A stretch of 41,524 nt of DNA from positions 1-41,524 of the forward strand of contig JAEPQF010000014.1 of the NCBI GenBank assembly GCA_017640685.1. Reading direction: 5' to 3'. Positions 1 to 9,520 of this stretch are shown here, piece by piece; within the stretch, counting starts at the first letter, position 1, and the number at the start of each line of letters is the position of its first letter. The position numbers and the translations under genes were made by a program. The notes beneath the pieces were generated by a model that saw only the letters and a list, made by a program, of their open reading frames with translations, searched no databases and was not told where the DNA came from. The DNA is from Hyphomicrobiales bacterium (GTDB taxonomy: Bacteria > Pseudomonadota > Alphaproteobacteria > Rhizobiales > HXMU1428-3).

Positions 1-124
1 AATAAAATGAGGTTTGGTGACGAATATTTTATATTTGAGCCTTATTTTTTCTCTAGGGTTAGATGTTCAGTATCCAATTTTTCAAATGTCTTAATCGTCT
101 AGTTGCCGGATCGTAAAGTGAGGG

Positions 125-146
125 TGATTATTTTTTCGAATAATCA
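125..146. other. AT-rich inverted repeat upstream of mic60-like gene
   Basis: Eight-base arms TGATTATT and AATAATCA flank a 6-base loop. No T-tract follows on the plus strand, so a terminator role is doubtful. The rest of 1-229 shows no convincing coding sequence; it probably holds the promoter region of the following gene. Confidence 0.35.
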
Positions 147-229
147 TTTTCAGATTAGGGCTTAGGCTTTATATTAAGAGCATTATCATTGGGTTCTTTT
201 CTTTTGTTAATTTTGTTTTGGAGTTAATT

Positions 230-1807
230 ATGGTCAGGCGTGATCGAAATCGGGGTAGAAATCAGACTAAGAAACCAACCGCTACCCTGGATTTAAAAGC
301 TGAAAAAGTCGGTTCTGAAGAGAATGAAGAGCTTTTAAAAGATCAGGAAACTCAAATGGATGCTTCTAAAAAGAGTGCTGATGAAGAGAACAAAGAGGCT
401 TTAGAAGCGAAAGCTTCAGATGGTAAAAGTTCAGAAAAGGCAAAAAAAGAAACGATTTCATCTAAATCTGACGGAAAAGATGATGATAAAGGTGACAAGG
501 ACAGCCCTGATCTTTCTGCTGAGCAGATAACTGAACTTGTTCTCTCACAACAAAAGAAATCTTCAGGTTCATTTTTCAAAACTTTGTTTGCAGCGATCAT
601 TGGTGCGGTTTTGGCCTTGGTTGGTCAGCAATTTATGCCGCAATTGGTGACTTCAGGTGACATTCAGAACAGTGCCACTCTTTCTAACCGTCTTGATGGT
701 TTTGAAAAGCAACTGCAAATAGTCTCTGAAAATAACAAGGCTGAAGATCTTAAAAAACAAATTTCAGATTTATCTACTAAAGTGAATTCTGGTGGGGCGA
801 ATGAAAAACTTTCAGGCCGTGTGCAACAGCTTGAAAGCACTTTAGCTGATTTATCCAAGCTTAGTGCGTCTGAGGGTGGGAATGAAAATCAATTGGCACG
901 CCTTACAACTATTGCAACGAAATTAAACTCTATTGAAGAGCGTGTGAACTCTGAGCTCACATCAATTAAAACTGAATTCAAGCAAAGTTTGCGCCGTGAG
1001 GTTGAGCAAGTTTCTAAAGCGATTGCTGAACAAGAAACGCTTAGTCAAATTGAAGCTGTGAAACTGAAAACGGATACGCTTGGTAAAAAAGTTGCATCAT
1101 TAGATGCTCAGTCATCCAAGTTGGTTTCTGATGTTGGTGGTTTGCAAAAGATTTTATCAGATGTGCAGGGTAATTCTATTTCATCGACAAAATTGGGAAG
1201 TGAGCTTCAACCTTTACGATCAGCTCTTTCAAAAATTGATGAAAAGATTGCACTTTTCTCAAAGCGAGAAGAAGAAGCCTTAGCTAGTGCGCGGCGGAGT
1301 GCTCTTGCTATTGCTTTTGCGAATTTAAAGCGCGGGATGAACCGTGGTGATGGGTTTTCAGCTGAGTTGAAAACCGTGCAGCAATTGGCTGGACCAAATG
1401 TTGATCTTTCTTCTTTTGATGGTTTGCGTGAAACAGGCGTTCCTAATGAGCAGGCCTTGCTAGAGAAATTTCCAGAACTTGCTATTCAAGCATTGGCGAA
1501 GAACGATACCCAAAAAACGGATGGTTTGAGTTGGGATACTCTTGTTGGTAAAGCGCGGACCGCATTTAAATATCGCCGTACGGGTGATGTGAAAGGTGAG
1601 AGTATGGAAGCTGTGTTAGCACGCATGGAGCATAAGTTTAAAGAAGGCCATGTTGAAGATGTTTTGAAAGAAGCTCAAGCGCTTGATGGCCAGGCCAAGC
1701 AAGTGATGACACCGTGGTTAAAGCAGGTTGAAGCACGGTTGTTTGTTGAAGCTGAAATGCAAAAGCTTGAGGATCAGTTGTTAAATTCTTTAAGCCCTAA
1801 ATCTTAA
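230..1807 (+). CDS. Mitofilin/Mic60-like inner-membrane protein (COG4223 type)
   Basis: Start ATG at 230 is chosen because GGAG lies 6 bases upstream; an in-frame TTG at 218 is less likely. The 525-residue product has a long charged, Lys/Glu/Ser-rich cytoplasmic N-terminus, one transmembrane segment at about residues 115-133 (FFKTLFAAIIGAVLALVG), then a long periplasmic coiled coil. The C-terminus carries the mitofilin signature (RRTGDVKGESMEAVLARME followed by PWLKQVEAR). Alphaproteobacterial Mic60 homologues are typically encoded next to heme genes and are linked to shaping of the inner membrane. HemY follows after 91 bases, which fits that context and suggests co-transcription. The hemC/hemD genes often found upstream are not visible in the window. 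Family assignment is firm; the exact role here is inferred. Confidence 0.88.
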   Translation: MVRRDRNRGRNQTKKPTATLDLKAEKVGSEENEELLKDQETQMDASKKSADEENKEALEAKASDGKSSEKAKKETISSKSDGKDDDKGDKDSPDLSAEQITELVLSQQKKSSGSFFKTLFAAIIGAVLALVGQQFMPQLVTSGDIQNSATLSNRLDGFEKQLQIVSENNKAEDLKKQISDLSTKVNSGGANEKLSGRVQQLESTLADLSKLSASEGGNENQLARLTTIATKLNSIEERVNSELTSIKTEFKQSLRREVEQVSKAIAEQETLSQIEAVKLKTDTLGKKVASLDAQSSKLVSDVGGLQKILSDVQGNSISSTKLGSELQPLRSALSKIDEKIALFSKREEEALASARRSALAIAFANLKRGMNRGDGFSAELKTVQQLAGPNVDLSSFDGLRETGVPNEQALLEKFPELAIQALAKNDTQKTDGLSWDTLVGKARTAFKYRRTGDVKGESMEAVLARMEHKFKEGHVEDVLKEAQALDGQAKQVMTPWLKQVEARLFVEAEMQKLEDQLLNSLSPKS

Positions 1808-1898
1808 AAGGATAGATTTTAGGGATTTAGTGAAGAACAGTTTTATCCAAGATCAATTTAAAATTTATTCTTGGAGATAATTAAAAAGTGAGCGGAAG

Positions 1899-3800
1899 AT
1901 GTTTCGTATATTCTTTTACATTTTAATCATTGCTGGCGTTTCCTATGGATTGTCTCTTATTGAAGGGGATATCACCATTCAGTGGGCAGGGGGGGAAATT
2001 CAACCTTCCTTAAGGGCTGTTCTTTTGGCTTTCCTTGGTGTTTTTTTGGTGTTGATGATTGTTTGGACTTTGTTTCGAATGGTGCTTAGTACGCCAGAAG
2101 CTTTTTCTCGCTATCTATCAGTAAAAAAGAAGAAAAAAGGCATTGAAGCACTGAGCAGTGGGTTAATTGCGCTTGGTGCTGGTGATGACATCATGGCACA
2201 GCGTCATGCGATGCAAGCAAAGAAGACTTTACCGAATGACCCAATGACTTTGATGTTACGAGCGCAAGCAGCTGAATTGAAGGGTGATATTCTCCAAGCC
2301 ACCAAATTATATGAAAGCATGTTGGCAGCTTCTGACACAGAGCTGTTTGGATTGCGTGGTCTTTATTTATTGGCTTTGCAGCAAAATGAAATTGAAGCCG
2401 CGGCGCAATATGCGGCACGTGCTGTTCAGAGACGACCGGATTTATCCTGGGCTGTGCTTGGCTTGTTTGATTTGCAATGTAAGAAACATGCTTGGCGTGC
2501 TGCCCTTGAAACGTTAAAAATTGCTTCGACCAAACGGCATGTGAATAACAAAACAGCAAAACGGCAAAGAGCTGTATTGTTAACAGCATTGGCGCAAGAA
2601 CTTGAAGATAGTGATATGGATGAAGCGTTAAAACTAGCCACAGAGGCTAGCCGTTTGGCGCCAGCCCTTATTCCAGCCAGTGTCGTTGCTGGTAGAATTT
2701 ATGCGTCCAAGGGACAAATGTCTCCAGCACTTAAAGTTTTGCGGAAATGTTGGAAGTTAGCTCCTCATCCTGATTTGGCTGTTGTGAGTGCTTTTGCACG
2801 CCCAGGTGATAGTGTGAGAGACCGGCTTGAGCGGATTAAATCTTTAGCTCGTCTTACACCTGGACATAAAGAAGCAGCCCTTGCTGTGGCTACAGCTGCT
2901 ATTGAAGCGCAAGATTGGGCATCTGCTCGTGAAGCTCTTGGCCCACTAACTAGAGGGCGGCCAACACAAAGAGTTTGTACTTTAATGGCGCGCATTGAAG
3001 CAGCTGATGATGGTGATATTGGTTCGGTGCAAGAATGGTTGGCAAGAGGCATTCACGCCATGCCAGACCCACAATGGGTCGCGGATGGTGTGGTTGCTGA
3101 TGAATGGGCGCCTTTGTCTCCTATTAGTCAAAAACTTGATGGTTTTGAATGGAAAGTACCACCTGAAGATGACATCATCAGTGAAGAGACGCATACGCTG
3201 AAAAAATTATTAGCTGGATTGGTAACAGCTGAAGGATTGACAGCTCAGAGAGCTTTGGAAGTTTCTGCTAAGGCTGAAGATGATCAGAGTGATAGCTCTG
3301 ATATGGTGTTGGTGCCGGTTGTTAAAGTGACTAAAACGGATGCTTCTTCAAACACTCATTTAGCTGAAAAAAAAGATGAAAAAACTTCAGATGATTCATT
3401 AGCTAACGTGAAAGAGGATGCTGAGGTCAGTGATGTTGGCACAGTGGCCGTTGCTTCTGATATTAATCAAAAAACTGATATTGAAAGTGAGCCTGAGGTG
3501 GTTGACGCTGAAGAGGTATCTTCGGAAGCAGACAAATCTGAGCTTACTGAAAAAGAAGCCAATAATGAGGTGACAGTTATTTCAGCTTCTGATGGAAAGC
3601 AAACTGAAGACAAAGAGACTGCCGCAGCGAAACAAGCAGTTGAACAAGATGTTTTGGATGAGCCTGCTAAGCCTAAGCCTAAGCGAAGACGACGCAAGAG
3701 AACGAAAATATTTGTAGCGCCACCTGCACCTGATGATCCAGGCACTGAAGAAATAGATGATCTTGAGACGGTGGATCGTGTGCGACCAGTTCGTTTTTAG
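1899..3800 (+). CDS. hemY: HemY-like TPR membrane protein
   Basis: The 633-residue product has two N-terminal transmembrane segments (about residues 1-20 and 38-62) followed by the HemY_N region and TPR-like helical repeats (for example residues 85-330). The motif RYLSVKKKKKGIEALSSGL just after the second membrane segment is typical of the family. From about residue 430 the protein becomes a long, acidic, Ser/Glu/Asp-rich low-complexity tail ending in a basic cluster (KPKPKRRRRKRTK). This tail makes it longer than usual family members. HemY of this type is not the protoporphyrinogen oxidase of Gram-positives; its role in heme synthesis is indirect and poorly defined. It follows the mic60-like gene, as commonly seen in alphaproteobacteria. 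Confidence 0.88.
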   Translation: MFRIFFYILIIAGVSYGLSLIEGDITIQWAGGEIQPSLRAVLLAFLGVFLVLMIVWTLFRMVLSTPEAFSRYLSVKKKKKGIEALSSGLIALGAGDDIMAQRHAMQAKKTLPNDPMTLMLRAQAAELKGDILQATKLYESMLAASDTELFGLRGLYLLALQQNEIEAAAQYAARAVQRRPDLSWAVLGLFDLQCKKHAWRAALETLKIASTKRHVNNKTAKRQRAVLLTALAQELEDSDMDEALKLATEASRLAPALIPASVVAGRIYASKGQMSPALKVLRKCWKLAPHPDLAVVSAFARPGDSVRDRLERIKSLARLTPGHKEAALAVATAAIEAQDWASAREALGPLTRGRPTQRVCTLMARIEAADDGDIGSVQEWLARGIHAMPDPQWVADGVVADEWAPLSPISQKLDGFEWKVPPEDDIISEETHTLKKLLAGLVTAEGLTAQRALEVSAKAEDDQSDSSDMVLVPVVKVTKTDASSNTHLAEKKDEKTSDDSLANVKEDAEVSDVGTVAVASDINQKTDIESEPEVVDAEEVSSEADKSELTEKEANNEVTVISASDGKQTEDKETAAAKQAVEQDVLDEPAKPKPKRRRRKRTKIFVAPPAPDDPGTEEIDDLETVDRVRPVRF

Positions 3801-4137
3801 TCGTGTTTTTTTCTCTTTCACGGCTGTTCCATGAGCGTAAGCTCTGGGTCTACGAGGTGTGGCATTAAATGCCGGACGCTTTTAATTGTGGTTTAGCTTG
3901 TCCTCTCTTTTAGTGCGGCTTCAGTTTCCTTTTTTGTTCTTCAGATGCCCAATAAGCATCCGCAAAAGCAACCGGGGTTTATTTTCTCTCACGTGCTGTA
4001 ACAAAAAAGCTGTCGCACTGCGAGGGCGCAGTGCTTTAGTTTGCCCATTATCAACCGCGCCATCACCTACATTTTTCGCTCTCAGTAGGTTCGTAGTTTT
4101 GGAGGAGCAAGTAGCTTGTTAAGTTATGTCTCCCGGA
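3801..4137. repeat. Palindromic element cluster 1 (hemY/cobL convergent gap)
   Basis: This 337-base gap between convergent genes is filled with short palindromes. At 3805-3848 is a copy of a second repeat (TTCACGGCT.TTCCATGAGC) also found at 12703-12743. GGCAT/ATGCC pair near 3861-3872. At 3913-3977 a nested unit occurs: an outer CTTCAG arm and GCAACCGGGG enclose a complete inner unit with GATGC (3944-3948) and GCATC (3956-3960). GCACTGCG/CGCAGTGC form a perfect hairpin at 4015-4034. A further unit lies at 4031-4060 (GTGC, TTTA, then a TTTGCCC... arm, ending CGCGC). A reading frame across 3886-4122 is an artefact of these repeats. No separate classical terminator with a T-tract was found. Confidence 0.75.
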
Positions 4138-5400
4138 CTAAATTGGGTTAAGTTCCTTTTTGAATACCCATTGGGTGATGGCCATTTGGGGGCGCATGCC
4201 ATTGAAGTGACCAACTGGGTCAGCATTTGAAATGGCGATTTGACTTAAATTACCACCTTTGGATTTATAAGTATCGATTAATTTGGCTGCGCCTTCAATG
4301 GTGACAGTGTTTGCTACAAGACGACCACCTGGTTTGAGGGCGCTTAGTGCTTTTTCTAAAAGGGATGGAGTTGTTATGCCACCGCCAATGAAAATTGCAT
4401 CTGGGGCTGGGGCATTTAAAATCGTTTCTTCTGCGTTTCCTAAGACAAGTTCTAATTGAGGGACGCCGAGGTTTGATGCGTTTTTTTGAGCTCTCTCTAA
4501 ACGGGCTTGATTTTTTTCAAACCCGATTGCTTTGCATGAATTGCCTTTAAATAGTGATCCTGCTCTTAACCATTCAATGCCAATGGAGCCTGAGCCAGAG
4601 CCTATATCCCAAAGTAATTCACCAGGAGCCGGACGTAAGTGAGCCAGGGTGATTGCGCGCATATTTTGTTTTGTCATTTGACCATCATGCTCGAAACTGT
4701 TGTCTGGTAAGCCAGGGTGACAGGAGAGAGATGATGATTTTTGTTTTGCTTTGAGAGAGATGGCGAGAGAGTTTAGTGCGCTAAATGGGCCGATAGTAGA
4801 GATGTTATCTGCAGTGGTGGATTTAATGGTTTCACTTTTACTGCCTAAGTTTTCAAGCACCGTTATTTCCGATTGGCTAAACCCTTTTTCTATTAATAGC
4901 TCAGCAACTTTTACAGGTGTTTCACTTCCGCTTGAGAGTAGAATTAAATTTTGGTTAGTTTGCAGGTACAAGGTGAGTGTTTCAATGGGTTGACTGCAAA
5001 GAGAGAGACTAGCTGTTGTGGCTGTTGGCCAGTTCATGATGTTGGCTATGCGTGAGAGGATGGAAACTGAGGGGAGGCACTCAAATTCTTCTTGCGCTAT
5101 GTGCTCGCTGAAGTGTTGGCCGATCCCCCAACATTGAGGATCACCACTTGCGATGATGACGGTGTTTTTTATTTTTTGTTCTGCGATTTCTTTGATGCGA
5201 GGCATCATAGGACTTGGCCAAATTTCTCTTATTGCTTGTGGGGATTTGTCTTCTGGTATTAGATCGAGTTGACGGCTGCTACCTAAAAGATGTTTCGCGT
5301 TAACAATAGCTGCTTTTGCATGATTGTTTAATGCATCATAGCCTTCAGTGCCGCAGCCTATGATGGTTAGCCATTTATGATTGTTACTTTTGTCAGTCAT
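4138..5400 (-). CDS. cobL: Precorrin-6Y C5,15-methyltransferase (decarboxylating) CobL
   Basis: CobL methylates precorrin-6Y at C5 and C15 and decarboxylates the C12 acetate chain, giving precorrin-8X in the aerobic cobalamin route. The N-terminal half is the CbiE-type tetrapyrrole methylase (WLTIIGCGTEGYDAL near the start; IIASGDPQCWGIG about residue 85). The C-terminal half is the CbiT-type SAM-dependent domain with the glycine-rich motif LLWDIGSGSGSIGIEWLR. I prefer the ATG at 5400 (420 residues). An in-frame TTG at 5460 would extend the protein by 20 residues and overlap cobK by 19 bases. The gene is directly downstream of cobK and likely co-translated with it. Confidence 0.93.
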   Translation of the reverse strand: MTDKSNNHKWLTIIGCGTEGYDALNNHAKAAIVNAKHLLGSSRQLDLIPEDKSPQAIREIWPSPMMPRIKEIAEQKIKNTVIIASGDPQCWGIGQHFSEHIAQEEFECLPSVSILSRIANIMNWPTATTASLSLCSQPIETLTLYLQTNQNLILLSSGSETPVKVAELLIEKGFSQSEITVLENLGSKSETIKSTTADNISTIGPFSALNSLAISLKAKQKSSSLSCHPGLPDNSFEHDGQMTKQNMRAITLAHLRPAPGELLWDIGSGSGSIGIEWLRAGSLFKGNSCKAIGFEKNQARLERAQKNASNLGVPQLELVLGNAEETILNAPAPDAIFIGGGITTPSLLEKALSALKPGGRLVANTVTIEGAAKLIDTYKSKGGNLSQIAISNADPVGHFNGMRPQMAITQWVFKKELNPI

Positions 5401-5441
5401 TCGAATGTGAGCCTTTTTGCAGCGTCTATCAGTTTCTTTGA

Positions 5442-6236
5442 TTAAATTTGTTCCAACCAATTTAAAGCGTCCATTGTTGTTTCGACAAGGTGACCAGTTG
5501 GTAATTTGGGGCGTTTGATCATGACGACAGGAATATTTAAATCTCGTGCTACATCCAATTTAGCTTTGGCTTTTTCCCCGCCGCTATTTTTAGTGACAAT
5601 GCTTTTAATTTTGTGCTCAGTGACGAGTTTATGTTCATCTTCATAATTATAAGGGCCTTTGGCATATAGAAATTTAAAGTTTTTTGGCCAGTCATCTTCA
5701 TTTTTAGGATTACGATTTGATTGTTTAATCGGATCTGTGTTTTTAGGTGGTTCGATAGCTCGGCATAAAAACTGAATGTCTGTTCTGTTGATGAAAGCGC
5801 TAAGCTCAAGACGGCCGATGGTTAAAAGACAAGGGCTTTGTGTTTGGTTTATTGCTTCTGCAGCTTCTCGCATTGTGTCGAATTCCAGCCAATTATCATT
5901 TTTTTGTTTTTGCCATTGAGGCCTGTTTATATGGATGATTGGGCATTTGGCTTGGTTTGCTGCTAGACTTGCATTGTTCGTTATTTTTTCTGCAAAGGGG
6001 TGAGTGGCATCTAGGATTGCATCGATGTTCTCATCTGTTATGTATTTGGCTAAGCCTTCAACACCACCAAAACCGCCTGTTCTGTATGTTCCGGCTGGTT
6101 TTCTTGGGATGGAGGTTCTACCCGCAAGTGAACTGATTGCTTTAAAGTCTGGGTGCTTTTCTAGTTTTTCAGCTAGCGTGAATGCTTCAGAAGAGCCACC
6201 AAGAATGAGAATTTTTTTCGTCATAGAAGCATTCAT
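5442..6236 (-). CDS. cobK: Precorrin-6A reductase CobK
   Basis: CobK uses NADPH to reduce precorrin-6A to precorrin-6Y, the substrate of CobL. The 264-residue protein has the N-terminal ILGGSSEAFTLAEKL nucleotide-binding motif, the DATHPFAEKITNNA motif, and the C-terminal VTKNSGGEKAKAKLDVA segment characteristic of the family. The start is either the ATG at 6236 or the one at 6224 (MTKKILILGG), the latter closer to usual family beginnings. A moderately hydrophilic stretch around residues 165-190 (QSNRNPKNEDDWPKNFK) looks like an insertion relative to typical members. cobK and cobL form a two-gene minus-strand operon, divergent from cobB. Confidence 0.93.
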   Translation of the reverse strand: MNASMTKKILILGGSSEAFTLAEKLEKHPDFKAISSLAGRTSIPRKPAGTYRTGGFGGVEGLAKYITDENIDAILDATHPFAEKITNNASLAANQAKCPIIHINRPQWQKQKNDNWLEFDTMREAAEAINQTQSPCLLTIGRLELSAFINRTDIQFLCRAIEPPKNTDPIKQSNRNPKNEDDWPKNFKFLYAKGPYNYEDEHKLVTEHKIKSIVTKNSGGEKAKAKLDVARDLNIPVVMIKRPKLPTGHLVETTMDALNWLEQI

Positions 6237-6398
6237 AATTCATTTTGGGTGGTTTTCAATGATGACTTAGCTCAAGGAGCATATTTTTTGCGTTTTGAGG
6301 AAGTTTCGGGGATTTTTTGTTTGTTTTTCATCTCGAGAGCTGTAGTTTGAAGGTTTATATATAGGCCTTTATTGGCTTGATTTAATTTGAGATTTTTT

Positions 6399-7724
6399 AT
6401 GACGCTATCAAATAATTCTTCCAATCAATCTTTAACCCCTTCTTTTGCAAAAGGGTTTGTTTTGGCTGCGCCTCACAGTGGCTCTGGAAAAACAACACTT
6501 TCGATTGGTTTGATGCGTGCTTTAAAGCGCCGCGGCTTTGATGTTTCTCCGGCTAAGGTGGGGCCTGATTATATTGACCCGCAATTTCATGAAGTGGCCA
6601 GCGGTGTTCCGTCTTTTAATCTTGATGGCTGGGCCATGGGGGCTGAAACCTTAAGCTCTCTTGGTGAAGTGATGAAAAAAGAGGGCTCTCTTTGTGTTAT
6701 TGAAGGGGTGATGGGACTTTTTGATGGTGCGGTTAAGCCAGGCGTATTAGGGCATGGGGCAACTTGTGAGATTGCTAAATTTTTTAAGCTGCCTGTAATA
6801 CTCGTTGTTGATTGTGCGGGCATGGGGCAATCTGTTGCAGCACTTGTGAAGGGGTTCGCCGAGTTTGATAAAGATGTTCACATTGCGGGTGTTATTTTAA
6901 ATAAACTTGGTTCACTGCGTCATGTTGCTATGATGGAAGATGCGCTAGAGAAAATTGGTATGCCGGTTGTTGGTGCTATTCCTCGTTTTGAAGATATGGT
7001 TTTGCCATCGCGTCATTTAGGGTTGGTGCAAGCAACGGAATCGAGTGAAACAAACACTCAGATTGATCGTATTGCTGATCATGTTGAGGCGCATATTTCT
7101 GTTGACCTTATTGCAGAGCTTGCAAAGCCTTTTGAGATCGAAGCGACATATCCAGCCGGTGGTTTACCGCCTCTTGGGCAGCATATTGCGGTGGCTGACG
7201 ATGATGCGTTTCGTTTCTTTTATCCGCACTTAAAACGTGGCTGGTCTGAAGCGCAAGCAACGCTTTCTTTTTTCTCGCCCTTGAATGATGAGGCTCCAAA
7301 TGAGAGTGCTGATGCGATTTATCTTCCTGGTGGTTATCCTGAATTGCATGCAGGGCGGATTGCTGCTTCTGTAACTTTTATGAAGGGGATACGGTTAGCT
7401 GCTGAGCAAGGCAAAGTGGTTTATGGTGAGTGCGGTGGCTACATGACTTTAGGTGCCGGGCTCATTGATAAAGATGGTGTGCGTCATAAGATGGCAGATC
7501 TCTTGCCTTTAGAGACATCTTTTGAAAAACGTAAACTTCATCTTGGCTATCGGCATGTGAAACGGAGAGATGGAAAGATTTTCCGTGGGCATGAGTTTCA
7601 TTACGCAACGATTGAAAGAGAAGATGGTACGTCTCTTTTTGAAGATGTTGACGGACAGTCTTTCTATGGATTGCAAAGAGAGACTGTCTCTGGATCATTT
7701 GTCCATTTGATTGATGCAGCTTAA
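6399..7724 (+). CDS. cobB: Cobyrinic acid a,c-diamide synthase CobB
   Basis: This glutamine-dependent, ATP-using amidase converts hydrogenobyrinic acid to its a,c-diamide, the substrate for cobalt insertion by CobN. The N-terminal domain has the P-loop APHSGSGKTTLSIGLMRAL and the motifs KVGPDYIDPQFH and EGVMGLFDG. The C-terminal class I glutamine amidotransferase domain shows the nucleophile region VYGECGGYMTLG (near residue 345) and the family motif LPGGYPELHA. The ATG at 6399 is used; an in-frame TTG at 6387 adds four residues. It is transcribed divergently from cobK, about 160 bases away, and converges on the DUF1636 gene with a gap of only 24 bases. At 441 residues its length is normal. 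Confidence 0.94.
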   Translation: MTLSNNSSNQSLTPSFAKGFVLAAPHSGSGKTTLSIGLMRALKRRGFDVSPAKVGPDYIDPQFHEVASGVPSFNLDGWAMGAETLSSLGEVMKKEGSLCVIEGVMGLFDGAVKPGVLGHGATCEIAKFFKLPVILVVDCAGMGQSVAALVKGFAEFDKDVHIAGVILNKLGSLRHVAMMEDALEKIGMPVVGAIPRFEDMVLPSRHLGLVQATESSETNTQIDRIADHVEAHISVDLIAELAKPFEIEATYPAGGLPPLGQHIAVADDDAFRFFYPHLKRGWSEAQATLSFFSPLNDEAPNESADAIYLPGGYPELHAGRIAASVTFMKGIRLAAEQGKVVYGECGGYMTLGAGLIDKDGVRHKMADLLPLETSFEKRKLHLGYRHVKRRDGKIFRGHEFHYATIEREDGTSLFEDVDGQSFYGLQRETVSGSFVHLIDAA

Positions 7725-7748
7725 TTTGGTTTTCAATTGCTTAAGAAG

Positions 7749-8195
7749 TTAGTTTAATTCGGTAATTCTTTGATGGGTTGCGCCGAATGATGGTGTGCGT
7801 GCAACGACACCTTTTTGAAAACTAACTGGGCGATCTTTCCAAGCAGGGATGCCATCTTCTGAAGAGGCGTAAAGCTTGGCGAATGTGATGATGTCTTCTG
7901 TTGCTGTTTTAGGGTCTAGATCACCGACTGTGAAGGTAAACTTACCTGGACTGACGAGCGAGACAGTTGCTGCCCTTGAGCAAACACTCATACATTGCAT
8001 CATTCGAACCCGGAAGCGCTCATTTAGGCTTTGTGAGATTAGAGCATCTTTTAAGTTTTGTGCGAGATCTTTACCAGGACGTTCAGGATTATCTGGACTG
8101 GCATTTTGAGGCCGACACGCGCCGCAGATATAGATTTCAAGTTCTGGTGTGGTCTCTGTTTGTAAAGATGTCATTACTTTAGCTTTGTCATTCAT
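7749..8195 (-). CDS. DUF1636 putative metal-binding protein
   Basis: A 148-residue small protein of the DUF1636 family, often found inside alphaproteobacterial cobalamin clusters. A Cys pair near the N-terminus (ICGACRP) and a second pair (QCMSVCSRA) resemble the cysteine pattern of thioredoxin-like 2Fe-2S ferredoxins, so metal or cluster binding is likely but unproven. The remaining sequence (VSLVSPGKFTFTVGDLDP, ending GVVARTPSF) matches the family as I know it. The start may be the ATG at 8195 or at 8174 (MTSLQ). Its position between cobB and cobC suggests a role in cobalt handling or corrinoid synthesis; no reaction can be assigned from sequence. Confidence 0.8.
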   Translation of the reverse strand: MNDKAKVMTSLQTETTPELEIYICGACRPQNASPDNPERPGKDLAQNLKDALISQSLNERFRVRMMQCMSVCSRAATVSLVSPGKFTFTVGDLDPKTATEDIITFAKLYASSEDGIPAWKDRPVSFQKGVVARTPSFGATHQRITELN

Positions 8196-8420
8196 TTAGA
8201 GTGGGTTAAAATTTTGGCGACAGTGTCGTGAAAATGCTAAAACGTCAAGTCTGCATGTGGTGAAAGTGATAAATTAAGTGTTATGGATAATTACAAAAAT
8301 TATAATTAGTGAGATTTTAGCCTTGTTGATTGCGGAAAATTAAAGGTTGGGGCATAGTTAGTGCTTAGACCTTGAGTGTATTCTTTTTCTATTCGGTCAT
8401 TTTGTTTGGAGTTTTAGATC

Positions 8421-9428
8421 ATGTTGCATGGCGGTGAGCTGCTGAAAGCGGCGAAAGAGTATGGAATTGAGCCATTTAAGTGGTTAGATTTGTCGACTGG
8501 GATTAACCCTAATGGATATTTCATCAAAGATTTACCGCAATCTTGTTTTCATCGTCTGCCAGATCCTTCAGAATTAAGTGATTTGGAAGCAATTGCCCGC
8601 GAAACTTATGCTGTGCCGCAAGGGGTTGGGCTTATTGCTGCTGCTGGTTCTGAGGCGCTTATTCAATCTATACCGCAAATTTTTCCAACTATGAAAGTGG
8701 CCATTCTTAGCCCCACATTCTCCTCTCATGAAGCCGCATGGCGGCGTTATGGCCATGAGGTGACTTTGATTGAAAATTTGAATGACGTTGGGGAGGCGAC
8801 AATTGTTGTTGTGGTTAATCCTAACAACCCGGATGGATCAATTATTCAACCAAAAGTCTTTCGTAAATTAGCTGAAAGTTTGAAGGCCAAGGGGGGGGCT
8901 TTGGTTGTTGATGAGGCTTTTGCTGATTGTAGCCCCAAAATGAGCTATGTGCCTTTGCATGATAATGGCTCTGTGATTGTGCTTCGCTCTATTGGAAAAT
9001 TTTATGGTTTGGCTGGGCTTCGTCTTGGGTTTGCTGTTGGGCCTGAGCGTTATTTAGACCGTTTGAGAGGCTTGATGGGAGATTGGGCGGTTTCTGGGCC
9101 TGCGATTGAGCTTGGGCAAAAGGCATTAAGGGATAAGGAATGGGCAACGAAAACGCATCAATTGCTTGAATTGCAATCAAAGTTGCATAAAGCTGTTTTT
9201 GAACGCCTTTCTATAAAAGTAGTTGGGGGTACTTTGTTGTTTAACTTGATTGAAGTTGAAGATGCCCGCACATTACATCATGAGTTAGCAAAAAGAGCGA
9301 TTTGGACACGGCGGTTTGATTATAATCCGAATTGGTTGCGGATTGGCCTTTGCAAAAGCCAAAGTGATCTAAAGCAATTTGAGGCTTTATTAAAAGATGC
9401 TTTGGAAGCACAAATGGTGGTTGCGTAA
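8421..9428 (+). CDS. cobC: Threonine-phosphate decarboxylase CobC
   Basis: A PLP-dependent class I/II aminotransferase-fold enzyme that decarboxylates L-threonine O-3-phosphate to (R)-1-amino-2-propanol phosphate, the precursor of the nucleotide-loop linker. Seen in the sequence: N-terminal MLHGGELLKAAKEYG and LDLSTGINP typical of CobC/CobD; VVNPNNPDGSII; LVVDEAFAD; and the PLP-lysine site LRSIGKFYGLAGLRLGFAVG. GGAG nine bases before the ATG supports the start. At 335 residues its length is normal. Followed by cbiB in the same direction 92 bases later, so arm synthesis and attachment genes are together. In other naming systems this enzyme is called CobD. Confidence 0.94.
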   Translation: MLHGGELLKAAKEYGIEPFKWLDLSTGINPNGYFIKDLPQSCFHRLPDPSELSDLEAIARETYAVPQGVGLIAAAGSEALIQSIPQIFPTMKVAILSPTFSSHEAAWRRYGHEVTLIENLNDVGEATIVVVVNPNNPDGSIIQPKVFRKLAESLKAKGGALVVDEAFADCSPKMSYVPLHDNGSVIVLRSIGKFYGLAGLRLGFAVGPERYLDRLRGLMGDWAVSGPAIELGQKALRDKEWATKTHQLLELQSKLHKAVFERLSIKVVGGTLLFNLIEVEDARTLHHELAKRAIWTRRFDYNPNWLRIGLCKSQSDLKQFEALLKDALEAQMVVA

Positions 9429-9520
9429 TTTGGTGACTGTATAGCTTGTCGTTTTTGATAACTCTATTTTTATAATCTAAATATTATTCCGTTCTGATTT
9501 TGGTGATTTGAGATTTATTT

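Noticed and set aside
3886-4122. Open reading frame of 78 codons between hemY and cobL
   Set aside because: It lies wholly in palindromic repeats and is low in protein-like features.
7045-7233. Alternative-frame ORFs inside cobB, cobN and other genes
   Set aside because: They overlap well-supported genes on full length and lack family features.
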